Part shown: positions 1-7,243 of the stretch, piece by piece
Position numbering within the stretch: the stretch's first letter is position 1
How the letters are laid out: the number at the start of each line of letters is the position of its first letter
Assembly: GCA_017620375.1 (NCBI GenBank)
Contig: JAFZQN010000104.1
Location: 1 to 53,176 of the forward strand
Direction: 5' to 3'
Origin: Lachnospiraceae bacterium
GTDB lineage: Bacteria > Bacillota > Clostridia > Lachnospirales > Lachnospiraceae
Length of the DNA stretch: 53,176 nt
Translations under genes and position numbers: made by a program
Notes under the pieces: generated by a model
What the model was told of the DNA's origin: nothing
Databases searched by the model: none
What the model saw: only the letters and a program-made list of their open reading frames with translations

Positions 1-2
1 GA

Positions 3-395
3 TTGATCAGTATTAATTACAGGGATTCGAGACCTGTATATGAACAGATAGTGGACGGATTTAAAAAGCTGATCATGACAGGACTTATCAAAAAAGATGA
101 GAAAATGCCATCGGTTAGAGAACTTGCATCTCAATATGCCATTAATCCGAATACCATACAGCGTGCATACAGGGATCTTGAAAATGACGGATATATATAT
201 TCCGTGCCGGGCAAAGGTTCATTTGCGGTAGATGTTAATGAAATATCCGGAAAACATATCGCTGAGATATATGACAGGCTTGACACCGTGCTTAAGGATT
301 TTGATATAGCTGGAGAGAGCCGCGAGCATGTGGCTGATTATGTACTTTATAATAAGAAGAGTCTTCCTGATTTTGGAAGTATAGAGATGATATAG
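3..395 (+). CDS. GntR-family transcriptional regulator, YtrA type
   Basis: Short (130 aa) one-domain GntR regulator. A winged helix-turn-helix fills residues about 10-75, with the family hallmarks VYEQI near the N-terminus, PSVRELA in the recognition region and GKGSFV-like GKGSFA at the wing. Only about 55 residues follow, too few for a ligand-binding domain, which is the YtrA arrangement. The ABC exporter genes start 15 bp downstream, so it probably autoregulates and represses that operon; this is inferred from known ytr-type loci. The start used is TTG at 3, at the very edge of the window, so the true start or ribosome binding site could lie outside. Confidence 0.88.
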   Translation: MISINYRDSRPVYEQIVDGFKKLIMTGLIKKDEKMPSVRELASQYAINPNTIQRAYRDLENDGYIYSVPGKGSFAVDVNEISGKHIAEIYDRLDTVLKDFDIAGESREHVADYVLYNKKSLPDFGSIEMI

Positions 396-410
396 AAAGG
401 GGATAATATT

Positions 411-1325
411 TTGATCAGCGTAGATAAACTGACTAAAACATTTGAAGGTTTTACAGCACTCGATCAGCTTGACCTCCATGTGGATAAAGGATCGGTGTAC
501 GGGCTTGTAGGACCCAACGGTGCCGGTAAATCAACCATTATAAGGCATCTGACAGGTATATACAGGCAGGACAGCGGTAAAGTGACCATAGACGGGCAGG
601 AGGTATATGACAATGCTTATATAAAAAGCAGGATAGCCTATATACCTGACGATCTGTTTTTCTTCTTGAATTCGGATATAAAAGACATGATGAAATATTA
701 TAAAGGAATATATCCTAATTTCAATGTCGACAGGTATAACAAACTGCTTTCGGTACTTACATCCATCGATCCCAAGAAGACAATACGTAAGATGTCAAAA
801 GGTATGCAGAAGCAGGCAGCATTCATACTTGCCATGAGCACCATGGCAGATGTATTTATACTTGATGAGCCGGTAGACGGCCTCGATCCTGTTATGAGAA
901 GACAGATATGGAGCCTGCTAATGCAGGATGTAACGGAACGACAGGTAACCGTACTTGTGTCATCGCACAACTTAAGAGAGTTGGAGGATATTTGTGATAC
1001 AGTGGGTATCATGAATAAAGGGAAGATGTTGATAGAGAAATCACTGTTCTCGCTTCAGGAAGGCATATCCAAGATCCAGCTTGCATTCAGGGAAGGCAGT
1101 ATGCCGAATATCACCGAAAACAGTATCGATGACATACAGGCTTTATCTATTACAAAGAGCGGAAGCGTATATACGCTTATAGCCAAGTGTTCAGACAGTG
1201 AAGTCCGTGAAAAACTGAGTAAGTACGAGCCTCTTATCATGGACTTTATACCTTTGAATCTGGAAGAGATATTTATACATGAGCTGGGAGGTGAGCATTA
1301 TGGGATCAAAGAAATTATTCTTTAA
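411..1325 (+). CDS. ABC transporter ATP-binding protein (ABC-2 exporter type)
   Basis: ATPase subunit of an ABC exporter, 304 aa. Walker A is GPNGAGKST (about residues 34-42), the signature is the MSKGMQKQ stretch, Walker B is VFILDEPVDGLDP, and the switch His lies in SSHNLREL. A C-terminal tail of about 90 residues is typical for exporter ATPases of the YtrB/CcmA/NatA kind. The start is TTG at 411 after a GAAAGGGGAT ribosome binding site. Its last 26 bases overlap the permease gene, which suggests translational coupling. Substrate unknown; GntR-linked exporters of this shape often act in envelope stress or peptide-antibiotic responses. Confidence 0.93.
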   Translation: MISVDKLTKTFEGFTALDQLDLHVDKGSVYGLVGPNGAGKSTIIRHLTGIYRQDSGKVTIDGQEVYDNAYIKSRIAYIPDDLFFFLNSDIKDMMKYYKGIYPNFNVDRYNKLLSVLTSIDPKKTIRKMSKGMQKQAAFILAMSTMADVFILDEPVDGLDPVMRRQIWSLLMQDVTERQVTVLVSSHNLRELEDICDTVGIMNKGKMLIEKSLFSLQEGISKIQLAFREGSMPNITENSIDDIQALSITKSGSVYTLIAKCSDSEVREKLSKYEPLIMDFIPLNLEEIFIHELGGEHYGIKEIIL

Positions 1326-2826
1326 TTTCAATATGATATTACGTGATATCAAAATGCACTGGCCTATCTGGGTTATGGCACTCGCCGGATATACTCTTTC
1401 GTGTACCGCTGTTGTCGCAGTTGGTACGTTTAGAAGCCTTGATTATGATTATGATATAGTTATAGAAGTGGTAGAAATATTAGCCGATACTAATCATTTT
1501 TTTGCTGCGGTACTGGGGATAGTTATAGCGGTCGCATCATTCGGGTATCTGACTAAAAAAAGAAAACATTACTTTTTTGAATCACTTCCTTTTAACAGAC
1601 TGAGCCTGTTTGCCACCAGATATCTTTTCGGCGTGATAGTGTTCATGATCCCTTTGATCTCTATATATGTTATAGAGATCATACAGACAACAATGCACGG
1701 TTATTTTGGTATATGGGAGCTTACCCAGTGGCTGATCGTAGCTGCAACGGAGTGCCTGTTCTGGTTCTCAGTTGGGGTGATTGTACTTGTTATTTGCGGA
1801 AGAATAGGCATGGCCGGATTTTGCTATATAGCGCTGGCTACTGTCTGGATGTTATTTAAAACTGTGATTGAAGTATATTCGGAGATTTTATATGTAGGAG
1901 TAAAAAGCGGACTCGGCTGGTTTGAAACTTCTACTTATAATATATTATCGCCTATTGAGTTTTTTACAGATATGAGTCCTAAGATGTCGTTAGATATATC
2001 GGGCCCCGGAGATGTATATCCGGAAGGGACTTTTATCAAGGTACTTATGGCACTTGCAGTGGTGATGATCCTTACTGCCGGGGCAATGCTTCTTTATAAC
2101 AGAAGAAAATCCGAAAAAACCGATGATAACCTGGTATTCCCTGCAGTAAAGATAATATTCTCGTGGGCATTTGCATTCTTTTGCGCTCTTGGATTCGGTA
2201 TAATGTTTATAGCTTTGTTTATATCGGCCGAAAGCGGGCAGGCACATATGACGTCAAATAAGATCGGTATTATGGTCATTATCCTGATCATTGGTTTTGT
2301 AGGATATATGGCATCCTGTATGATAGTGGAAAAGAAATTCCGTGTCTTTAGCCAGAATATGGTTAAGTGCGGTATATTCCTTGCAGTACTTGCGGTGTTT
2401 ATGATAGGCATGTTCTGCGATGTATTTAATATAGAGAAATTTGTTCCGGATAAAAATGACTGTACATATGCAAATATATCGGGAGAGTACTCGTTAACAG
2501 GCGAATATACAAATTATAGAAGCTATAGCAAAGCCGGAATTGGTAAAACTGTTGAGCTGCTTCAGATTGTAATTGATAATTTTGATGATGTGTGTGTGGA
2601 TGAAGATGATTATTTCGGTCATAGCACCAAGCGTCTGCAGATACATTTAAACATGAAGGAAGGTTACTTAAACAGAACTTACTATATACCCGAATACAGT
2701 ACTTTGGATGAAAAAGTAACGGAATTCATGAGTAAAAATATCCACCTGTATACCGATGGATATGAAAGATATTATGATTATGACGGTAGGTATGAATACG
2801 AGGGTAGTTCTTATTATTATGATTAA
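1300..2826 (+). CDS. ABC-2 type transporter permease
   Basis: Membrane partner of the preceding ATPase, about 508 aa. Hydrophobic segments are visible near residues 20-40, 75-95, 110-130, 150-200, 250-265, 290-320, 335-350 and 365-385. An extracytoplasmic, Tyr/Asp-rich C-terminal tail of about 115 residues follows (YYDYDGRYEYEGSS). I prefer ATG 1300 because GGGAGGTGAG lies just upstream; an in-frame ATG at 1279 has no such site. The N-terminus (FNFNMILRDIKMHW) resembles other Firmicutes ABC-2 permeases. The acidic aromatic tail is unusual and unassigned. Confidence 0.88.
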   Translation: MGSKKLFFNFNMILRDIKMHWPIWVMALAGYTLSCTAVVAVGTFRSLDYDYDIVIEVVEILADTNHFFAAVLGIVIAVASFGYLTKKRKHYFFESLPFNRLSLFATRYLFGVIVFMIPLISIYVIEIIQTTMHGYFGIWELTQWLIVAATECLFWFSVGVIVLVICGRIGMAGFCYIALATVWMLFKTVIEVYSEILYVGVKSGLGWFETSTYNILSPIEFFTDMSPKMSLDISGPGDVYPEGTFIKVLMALAVVMILTAGAMLLYNRRKSEKTDDNLVFPAVKIIFSWAFAFFCALGFGIMFIALFISAESGQAHMTSNKIGIMVIILIIGFVGYMASCMIVEKKFRVFSQNMVKCGIFLAVLAVFMIGMFCDVFNIEKFVPDKNDCTYANISGEYSLTGEYTNYRSYSKAGIGKTVELLQIVIDNFDDVCVDEDDYFGHSTKRLQIHLNMKEGYLNRTYYIPEYSTLDEKVTEFMSKNIHLYTDGYERYYDYDGRYEYEGSSYYYD

Positions 2827-2896
2827 CATGCATTTTTGAGTTTTTATAAAAAGTGTATTTTTTTCAGCAAATAATGTCAAAAAAATAATGCTTACG

Positions 2897-2977
2897 TTCC
2901 CCCTTATTTGGTGTATTATAATATCACAAAATAATGTACAAAGATATTATTATCATAGATACACCAATGAGGGGGAA
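2897..2977 (+). promoter_or_regulatory. Promoter flanked by an inverted repeat, upstream of the TraG-like gene
   Basis: A TATAAT box lies at 2917-2922. It is bracketed by near-perfect complementary arms at 2897-2915 and 2960-2977 (TACACCAA and AGGGGGAA blocks), about 44 bp apart. The downstream arm contains the GAGGGGG ribosome binding site of the next gene. With transcription starting near 2929 only the second arm would be in the mRNA, so the repeat is more likely a DNA operator pair than an RNA hairpin. No convincing -35 box is seen. Confidence 0.5.
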
Positions 2978-2983
2978 AAGTTT

Positions 2984-4279
2984 ATGGCTAAACAAAGAGG
3001 TCTTGAAGATTTAAAGTGGGGGAATATAAAGGCTTTCAACAAAGCTTACTCACATCTCGCTGTAAAGCGTGAGCCTGAGGATAATGACTTTATTCTTTCA
3101 GAGAGTGTCAGACTGAGACTAACGAGATACAGAGAGAATAACAGCTATAATAATAATGTTATAGTAATGGGAGGAGCCGGAGCCGGTAAGACAAAGCTTT
3201 ATGTTAAGCCTAATATCCTTCAGCGTAACTGCAGTTATGTAGTAACCGATAAGGCCGGTCTTCTTTATAATGACCTTAATGCTCTGTTTAAGAGTTCCGG
3301 TTATCAGGTAAAGATCATTAACAGTCTGGATCCTGAGCGAAGCGATTATTACAATCCTTTCGTATATATCCATAATGAAGAAGATATCACCGATGTTGCA
3401 AATGCACTTCTTGCAGCAGATGAGAGTGATGTTGTTACATTAAGTGAAAAGAGGATGCTCCTCGAAGCTCTTATAAGCTATGTAAAGAACTTCGCAGATG
3501 ACTCCAACCGTAACTTCAAGATGGTTAAGCAGATGCTTAGTGAGATGGAGCACGGCGGATTCGGGGATTCCGGCGATAACTGGAAGATCAAGCCTGTGGA
3601 CGATCTTGACAGACGTTTCCTTGAGGTTGATACCACCAATCCCGATCATCCCTGCCTTTCCAAGTACGATAACTTCCGTATCATGGTAGGTACAGATAAG
3701 ATGGAGATAGCAGAATCCATCATTAAGATCATCAATGCGGTTACCGCAGGTGTTATCGATCGTTCAGGCGATCTTGACTCTGTAGAGCTTGATAAGCTTG
3801 GCGATTCCAAGAGGATCCTTTTCATCGTAAGACCTAATACCGGTGTTAACTCTGAGTTCCCGGCACTTATCTATTCACAGATATTTACCACACTTTTCAA
3901 GAAGGCGTCAGGTATGCCTCTTGATTATCCGGTACACTGCATGATGAGTGAGTTCGCAGAGAACGGAAAGATCTACGATTTCCCGAGAATCCTTATGAGC
4001 GCAAAGAAGTACGATATATCCTGTTCGCTCATCTTAAGATCCATCGATGACCTTAGGAATATGTACAAGGATTATCCTACTATAATCCGAAGCTGCTCAA
4101 TGCAGGTATATATGGGTACGAGGGATAGAAATACCATAGAATATGTGGCCCAGCAGGTAAATGAGACGAAGTCCAAGATAGCGGGTACGCTATACACGGA
4201 GATGCTTAACGAGATGGAGGATGACGAGTGCATTGTCATCGCCACCGGTGGTGAAGCTTATTACGACAATAAGTTCTGA
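2984..4279 (+). CDS. Orphan VirD4/TraG-like ATPase (type IV coupling protein family)
   Basis: Cytoplasmic P-loop ATPase, 431 aa from ATG 2984 (GAGGGGG site). Walker A is GGAGAGKT at residues 63-70. The region YVVTDKAGLLYNDL matches the VirD4/TraG block that follows it, and the C-terminus CIVIATGGEAYYDNKF matches the family end. Two things are odd. There is no N-terminal membrane anchor, and the Walker B block reads MMSEFAENGKI, with Ser322 where the family normally has Asp before the Glu. No relaxase, VirB4, VirB6 or mobilisation gene is nearby; hpt follows 33 bp later. It could be a remnant of a conjugative element or a domesticated DNA or protein pump. The family assignment is firm, the role is unknown. 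Confidence 0.85.
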   Translation: MAKQRGLEDLKWGNIKAFNKAYSHLAVKREPEDNDFILSESVRLRLTRYRENNSYNNNVIVMGGAGAGKTKLYVKPNILQRNCSYVVTDKAGLLYNDLNALFKSSGYQVKIINSLDPERSDYYNPFVYIHNEEDITDVANALLAADESDVVTLSEKRMLLEALISYVKNFADDSNRNFKMVKQMLSEMEHGGFGDSGDNWKIKPVDDLDRRFLEVDTTNPDHPCLSKYDNFRIMVGTDKMEIAESIIKIINAVTAGVIDRSGDLDSVELDKLGDSKRILFIVRPNTGVNSEFPALIYSQIFTTLFKKASGMPLDYPVHCMMSEFAENGKIYDFPRILMSAKKYDISCSLILRSIDDLRNMYKDYPTIIRSCSMQVYMGTRDRNTIEYVAQQVNETKSKIAGTLYTEMLNEMEDDECIVIATGGEAYYDNKF

Positions 4280-4312
4280 TGCCGGTTAAAATACTTATAT
4301 CGGGAGGATTAT

Positions 4313-4864
4313 ATGAGCGTTACATGCGAAAAAAATGATGTGGAGTATGTTCTCCTTACTGAGGATCAGATTAAGAAACGTGTAGAAGAGATGGGCAGAA
4401 AACTTTCCGAAATGTATGAGGATAAGTGCCCTATAGTAGCCGCAGTGCTTAAAGGCGGTTCGGTATTTTTTACCGACCTGGTCAGAAGTATGGACTGCCT
4501 TATGTTCTTCGATTTTATCAGTGTTTCAAGCTACGGCAATGACGTAAAATCCTCCGGACAGATCATTATGAGGAAAGATTTTGATAACGACATAGCCGGA
4601 AAAGACCTTATCATTGTAGAGGATATAGTTGATTCGGGACTGACCTTAAGCTACTTAAAGGATTTCTTATATGAGAGAAAGGCTAAATCAGTCATAACGG
4701 TAGCATTGCTTAACAAGTATAACTGCCATCCGAAGGACCTTAATCCCACAATGTACGGCTTCGATATCGAGGACAATTTCGTAGTAGGATATGGCCTTGA
4801 TTATGCCGGATATTACAGGAATCTCCCTTATGTCGGAGTGCTGAGACCTGAAGTGTACTCGTAA
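4313..4864 (+). CDS. hpt: Hypoxanthine phosphoribosyltransferase
   Basis: Purine salvage enzyme, 183 aa: converts hypoxanthine or guanine plus PRPP to IMP or GMP. The PRPP-binding loop is IIVEDIVDSGLTLSYL (about residues 101-116). The PPi loop is VLKGGSVFF (about 46-54), and a flexible loop contains SSYGND. The C-terminal VGYGLDYAGYYRNLPYVGVL is the standard HPRT ending. Length matches bacterial HPRTs. GGGAGGA precedes the ATG by a few bases. It probably shares a transcript with the upstream TraG-like gene, an unusual partner. Confidence 0.95.
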   Translation: MSVTCEKNDVEYVLLTEDQIKKRVEEMGRKLSEMYEDKCPIVAAVLKGGSVFFTDLVRSMDCLMFFDFISVSSYGNDVKSSGQIIMRKDFDNDIAGKDLIIVEDIVDSGLTLSYLKDFLYERKAKSVITVALLNKYNCHPKDLNPTMYGFDIEDNFVVGYGLDYAGYYRNLPYVGVLRPEVYS

Positions 4865-4910
4865 GAATAGCATAAAAGTGCTGTTTTTCTAAAAATATTT
4901 AAAAAATAAC

Positions 4911-4939
4911 TTGCATAAATAATTGAAATATGATATTTT
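4911..4939 (+). promoter_or_regulatory. Promoter of the rimP-nusA-infB operon
   Basis: TTGCAT at 4911-4916, a 17-bp spacer, and TATTTT at 4934-4939 preceded by an extended -10 TG at 4931-4932. The start of transcription should fall near 4946, giving a leader of about 70 nt that includes the hairpin at 4967-4990. It is the only clear promoter upstream of rimP. Confidence 0.65.
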
Positions 4940-4966
4940 ATGTATGTTGCTAATAGGTTAAAGAAA

Positions 4967-4990
4967 TTGAGTGGGCGAAAGTCCACTCAA
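4967..4990 (+). promoter_or_regulatory. rimP leader hairpin with GAAA tetraloop
   Basis: The stem TTGAGTGG/CCACTCAA (4967-4974 with 4983-4990) is extended by G-U and C-G pairs and capped by a GAAA tetraloop at 4977-4980. It sits about 25 nt before the rimP start and is followed by TCTTTATG, not a clean U-tract, so it is a weak terminator at best. A leader structure or protein-binding site in front of this operon is plausible. I did not match it to a named RNA family. Confidence 0.5.
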
Positions 4991-5014
4991 TCTTTATGTT
5001 AAGGAAAGGACTAC

Positions 5015-5482
5015 ATGGCTAACAAAGAAACTTACGAATCAAACACAGAACGGCTGCTTGAACCCATATTGCAAGAATTGGGATTTAAGCTGGTCGATGT
5101 CGAATATGTAAAAGAAGGTGCTGATTATTACTTAAGAGCATATATCGACAAAGAAGGCGGCATCATGATAAATGACTGCGAACTGGTAAGCAGGAGACTT
5201 GAAGAAAAGCTTGATGCAGAAGACTTCATTCCCAACGCATATATACTGGAAGTAAGCTCACCGGGACTCGGAAGACAACTTAAAAAGGAGAAGCATTTCC
5301 TGCAGAATATCGGTGAAAAAGTAGATGTCAGACTTTATAAAGCTCTTCCGGACAAACGAAAAGAATTTACCGGTGTTTTGAAATCTTATGAAAACGAGCA
5401 TTTCATTTTTGAAGTAGACGGTCAGGATATAGAACTTGATCTGGCGCAGATTTCTAAAATTAATTTGCACTTTGACTTCTGA
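5015..5482 (+). CDS. rimP: Ribosome maturation factor RimP
   Basis: Needed for 30S subunit maturation, 155 aa, the usual length. The N-terminal alpha/beta domain carries LGFKLVDVEYVKEGADYYLRAYID. The central block YILEVSSPGLGRQLKKEKHF is the RimP hallmark, and an Sm-like C-terminal domain runs to the end. The start ATG follows AAGGAAAGGA. First gene of the rimP-nusA-ylxR-ylxQ-infB run, 58 bp before nusA, and headed by its own promoter and leader hairpin. Confidence 0.95.
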   Translation: MANKETYESNTERLLEPILQELGFKLVDVEYVKEGADYYLRAYIDKEGGIMINDCELVSRRLEEKLDAEDFIPNAYILEVSSPGLGRQLKKEKHFLQNIGEKVDVRLYKALPDKRKEFTGVLKSYENEHFIFEVDGQDIELDLAQISKINLHFDF

Positions 5483-5540
5483 AGAAGTGTTTAGCATAAA
5501 AATATTACACATTAAAATATAAGGAGGATAATGGAAAAAA

Positions 5541-6623
5541 ATGAGTGGCAATAAGGAATTGATCGATGCATTAAATGAGATCGAGAAGGAGAAAGATATT
5601 AGTAAGGACATATTACTGGAGGCTATAGAGAATTCACTTCTTGCAGCCTGCAAGAATCAGTTCGGAAGAACTGATAACATAAAGGTTAATATCAACAGGG
5701 AAAACGGTGCGGTTAACGTATACGCTGAAAAGACCATCGTTGATGAGGTTGAGGATGACCTTGTTGAGATCACCTTAGAGGAAGCAAAGCAGAAGTTCCC
5801 CAGAAAGAAACTTGAAGTCGGTGATGTTGTTAATATCGAAGTTACACCTAAGAACTTCCTTCGTATTTCAGCACAGAAGGCTAAGCAGGCTGTAGTACAG
5901 AAGATCCGTGAGGAAGAAAGAAAGGTTATATATAACCAGTTCAGTTCACGTGAGCATGAGATCGTAACAGGTACAGTACAGCGTTACAACGGCAGAAACA
6001 TTGCCATCAACCTTGGAAAGACCGATGCTATCCTTCCCGAGAGCGAGCAGATACCTACAGAGCATTTCAGATTAAATGACAGAATTAAGGTATATGTTAT
6101 CGAAGTTAAGGATACCACACGCGGTCCCAAGATCACAGTATCAAGAAATCATAAGGAACTTGTAAAGCGTCTGTTTGAAGAGACCGTTACCGAAGTAAGC
6201 GACGGTATCGTTGAGATCAAGTCCATCGCCAGAGAAGCAGGACAGCGTACAAAAATGGCTGTATATTCATCAGACCCCGACGTTGATCCCGTAGGTGCAT
6301 GTGTAGGTCTTAACGGCGACAGAGTTAATGATATAGTAGAAGAACTCGGCGGAGAAAAGATCGATATAATCAACTGGAGCGACGATCCCGCAGTTCTTAT
6401 CGAAAATGCATTAAGTCCCGCAAAGGTTATCTCGGTAGACGCTTATCCCGATGAGAAATGGGCAAGAGTAATCGTTCCCGATTACCAGCTTTCTCTTGCA
6501 ATCGGTAAGGAAGGCCAGAATGCCAGACTTGCAGCAAGACTTACAGGATATAAGATCGATATCAAGCCTGAGTCACAGAGTACAGAGGATGAGGAAGAGT
6601 ATTACTACTACGAAGAGAACTAA
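5541..6623 (+). CDS. nusA: Transcription termination/antitermination protein NusA
   Basis: RNA polymerase-binding elongation factor, 360 aa. The N-terminal polymerase-binding domain is residues 1-125 and S1 about 133-200 (EIVTGTVQRYNGRNIAINLG). KH1 and KH2 follow, with GACVGLNGDRVNDIVEELGGEKIDII and AIGKEGQNARLAARLTGYKIDI. Like other Firmicutes NusA it lacks the C-terminal acidic repeats; it ends in an acidic, Tyr-rich tail. Start choice is interesting: AAGGAGG at 5521-5527 lies only 3 nt from an ATG at 5531, which would encode the 7-residue MEKNEWQ, and 13 nt from the true ATG 5541. A tiny out-of-frame overlapping ORF therefore competes for the site. Confidence 0.95.
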   Translation: MSGNKELIDALNEIEKEKDISKDILLEAIENSLLAACKNQFGRTDNIKVNINRENGAVNVYAEKTIVDEVEDDLVEITLEEAKQKFPRKKLEVGDVVNIEVTPKNFLRISAQKAKQAVVQKIREEERKVIYNQFSSREHEIVTGTVQRYNGRNIAINLGKTDAILPESEQIPTEHFRLNDRIKVYVIEVKDTTRGPKITVSRNHKELVKRLFEETVTEVSDGIVEIKSIAREAGQRTKMAVYSSDPDVDPVGACVGLNGDRVNDIVEELGGEKIDIINWSDDPAVLIENALSPAKVISVDAYPDEKWARVIVPDYQLSLAIGKEGQNARLAARLTGYKIDIKPESQSTEDEEEYYYYEEN

Positions 6624-6636
6624 AAAGGAGCGATAA

Positions 6637-6909
6637 ATGGCAGTAAAGGTCAGAAAGATCCCGCTTCGGAAGTGCACCGGCTGTGGTGAGATGAAGAGCA
6701 AAAAGGAACTGATAAGAGTCCTTTTGGAGCCGGACGGAAATGTATGTCTGGATGCCACCGGTAAAAAGAACGGAAGAGGCGCTTATATCTGCAATAAACT
6801 TGAATGTTTTGAAAAAGCAGTAAAAACCAAAGGTTTAGAGAGGTCGCTTAAAACTCAGATACCTCAGGAAATACTTGAGAAACTAAGGAATGAATATGAA
6901 TGGTCCTAA
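6637..6909 (+). CDS. rnpM: YlxR/RnpM, RNase P modulator (DUF448)
   Basis: Small RNA-binding protein, 90 aa, always found between nusA and infB in Firmicutes. It has the conserved PLRKCTGCGEMKSKKELIRV block, then KKNGRGAYICNKLECFEKAVK. In Bacillus the family is reported to bind RNase P and modulate it. Starts 13 bp after nusA with an AAAGGAG site and overlaps ylxQ by 20 bp, so the two are probably translationally coupled. Confidence 0.93.
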   Translation: MAVKVRKIPLRKCTGCGEMKSKKELIRVLLEPDGNVCLDATGKKNGRGAYICNKLECFEKAVKTKGLERSLKTQIPQEILEKLRNEYEWS

Positions 6910-7219
6910 AATCTATTCCCTTTTAGGCTTATGCAGAAGGGGCGGAAATATCGGCTCGGGGGAGTTCCAGACCGACAGGCACATAAAAACGGGACTTTCA
7001 AGTCTTGTGATAGTAGCCACAGATTCTTCGGATAATACAAAGAAGAAATTCAGAGATTCGGCAGCATATTATAAAGTGCCTTATGCAGAGTTCGGAAACA
7101 AGGAAGAACTCGGAAAAGCGATCGGTTATGAGTTTAGAGCATGTGTTTCCGTGAATAACGAAGGTCTTGCATTAAAGATCATTAATTTATTAAAAGAAGA
7201 TAATTATACTATTTGTTAA
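6890..7219 (+). CDS. ylxQ: YlxQ, L7Ae-family ribosomal protein-like RNA-binding protein
   Basis: 109-aa member of the L7Ae/L30e RNA-binding family. It opens with YSLLGLCRRGGNIGSGEFQT, followed by SSLVIVATDSSDNTKKKF, the usual kink-turn binding fold. Two starts six bases apart (ATG 6890 and 6896) are possible inside the end of ylxR. Its position between ylxR and infB is the standard one. The exact cellular role in this family is unsettled. Confidence 0.9.
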   Translation: MNMNGPKIYSLLGLCRRGGNIGSGEFQTDRHIKTGLSSLVIVATDSSDNTKKKFRDSAAYYKVPYAEFGNKEELGKAIGYEFRACVSVNNEGLALKIINLLKEDNYTIC

Positions 7220-7243
7220 TAACAATTGGAGGATTTTTACAGA

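Noticed and set aside
2984-4279. Integrative conjugative element marked by the TraG-like gene
   Set aside because: No relaxase, integrase, other type IV secretion gene or attachment repeats were seen around it.
4868-4888. Terminator after hpt
   Set aside because: Only a 4-bp AGCA/TGCT stem before the T-run; too weak to annotate.
4967-4990. rimP leader hairpin as a terminator
   Set aside because: It is followed by TCTTTATG rather than a U-tract, so a leader structure fits better.
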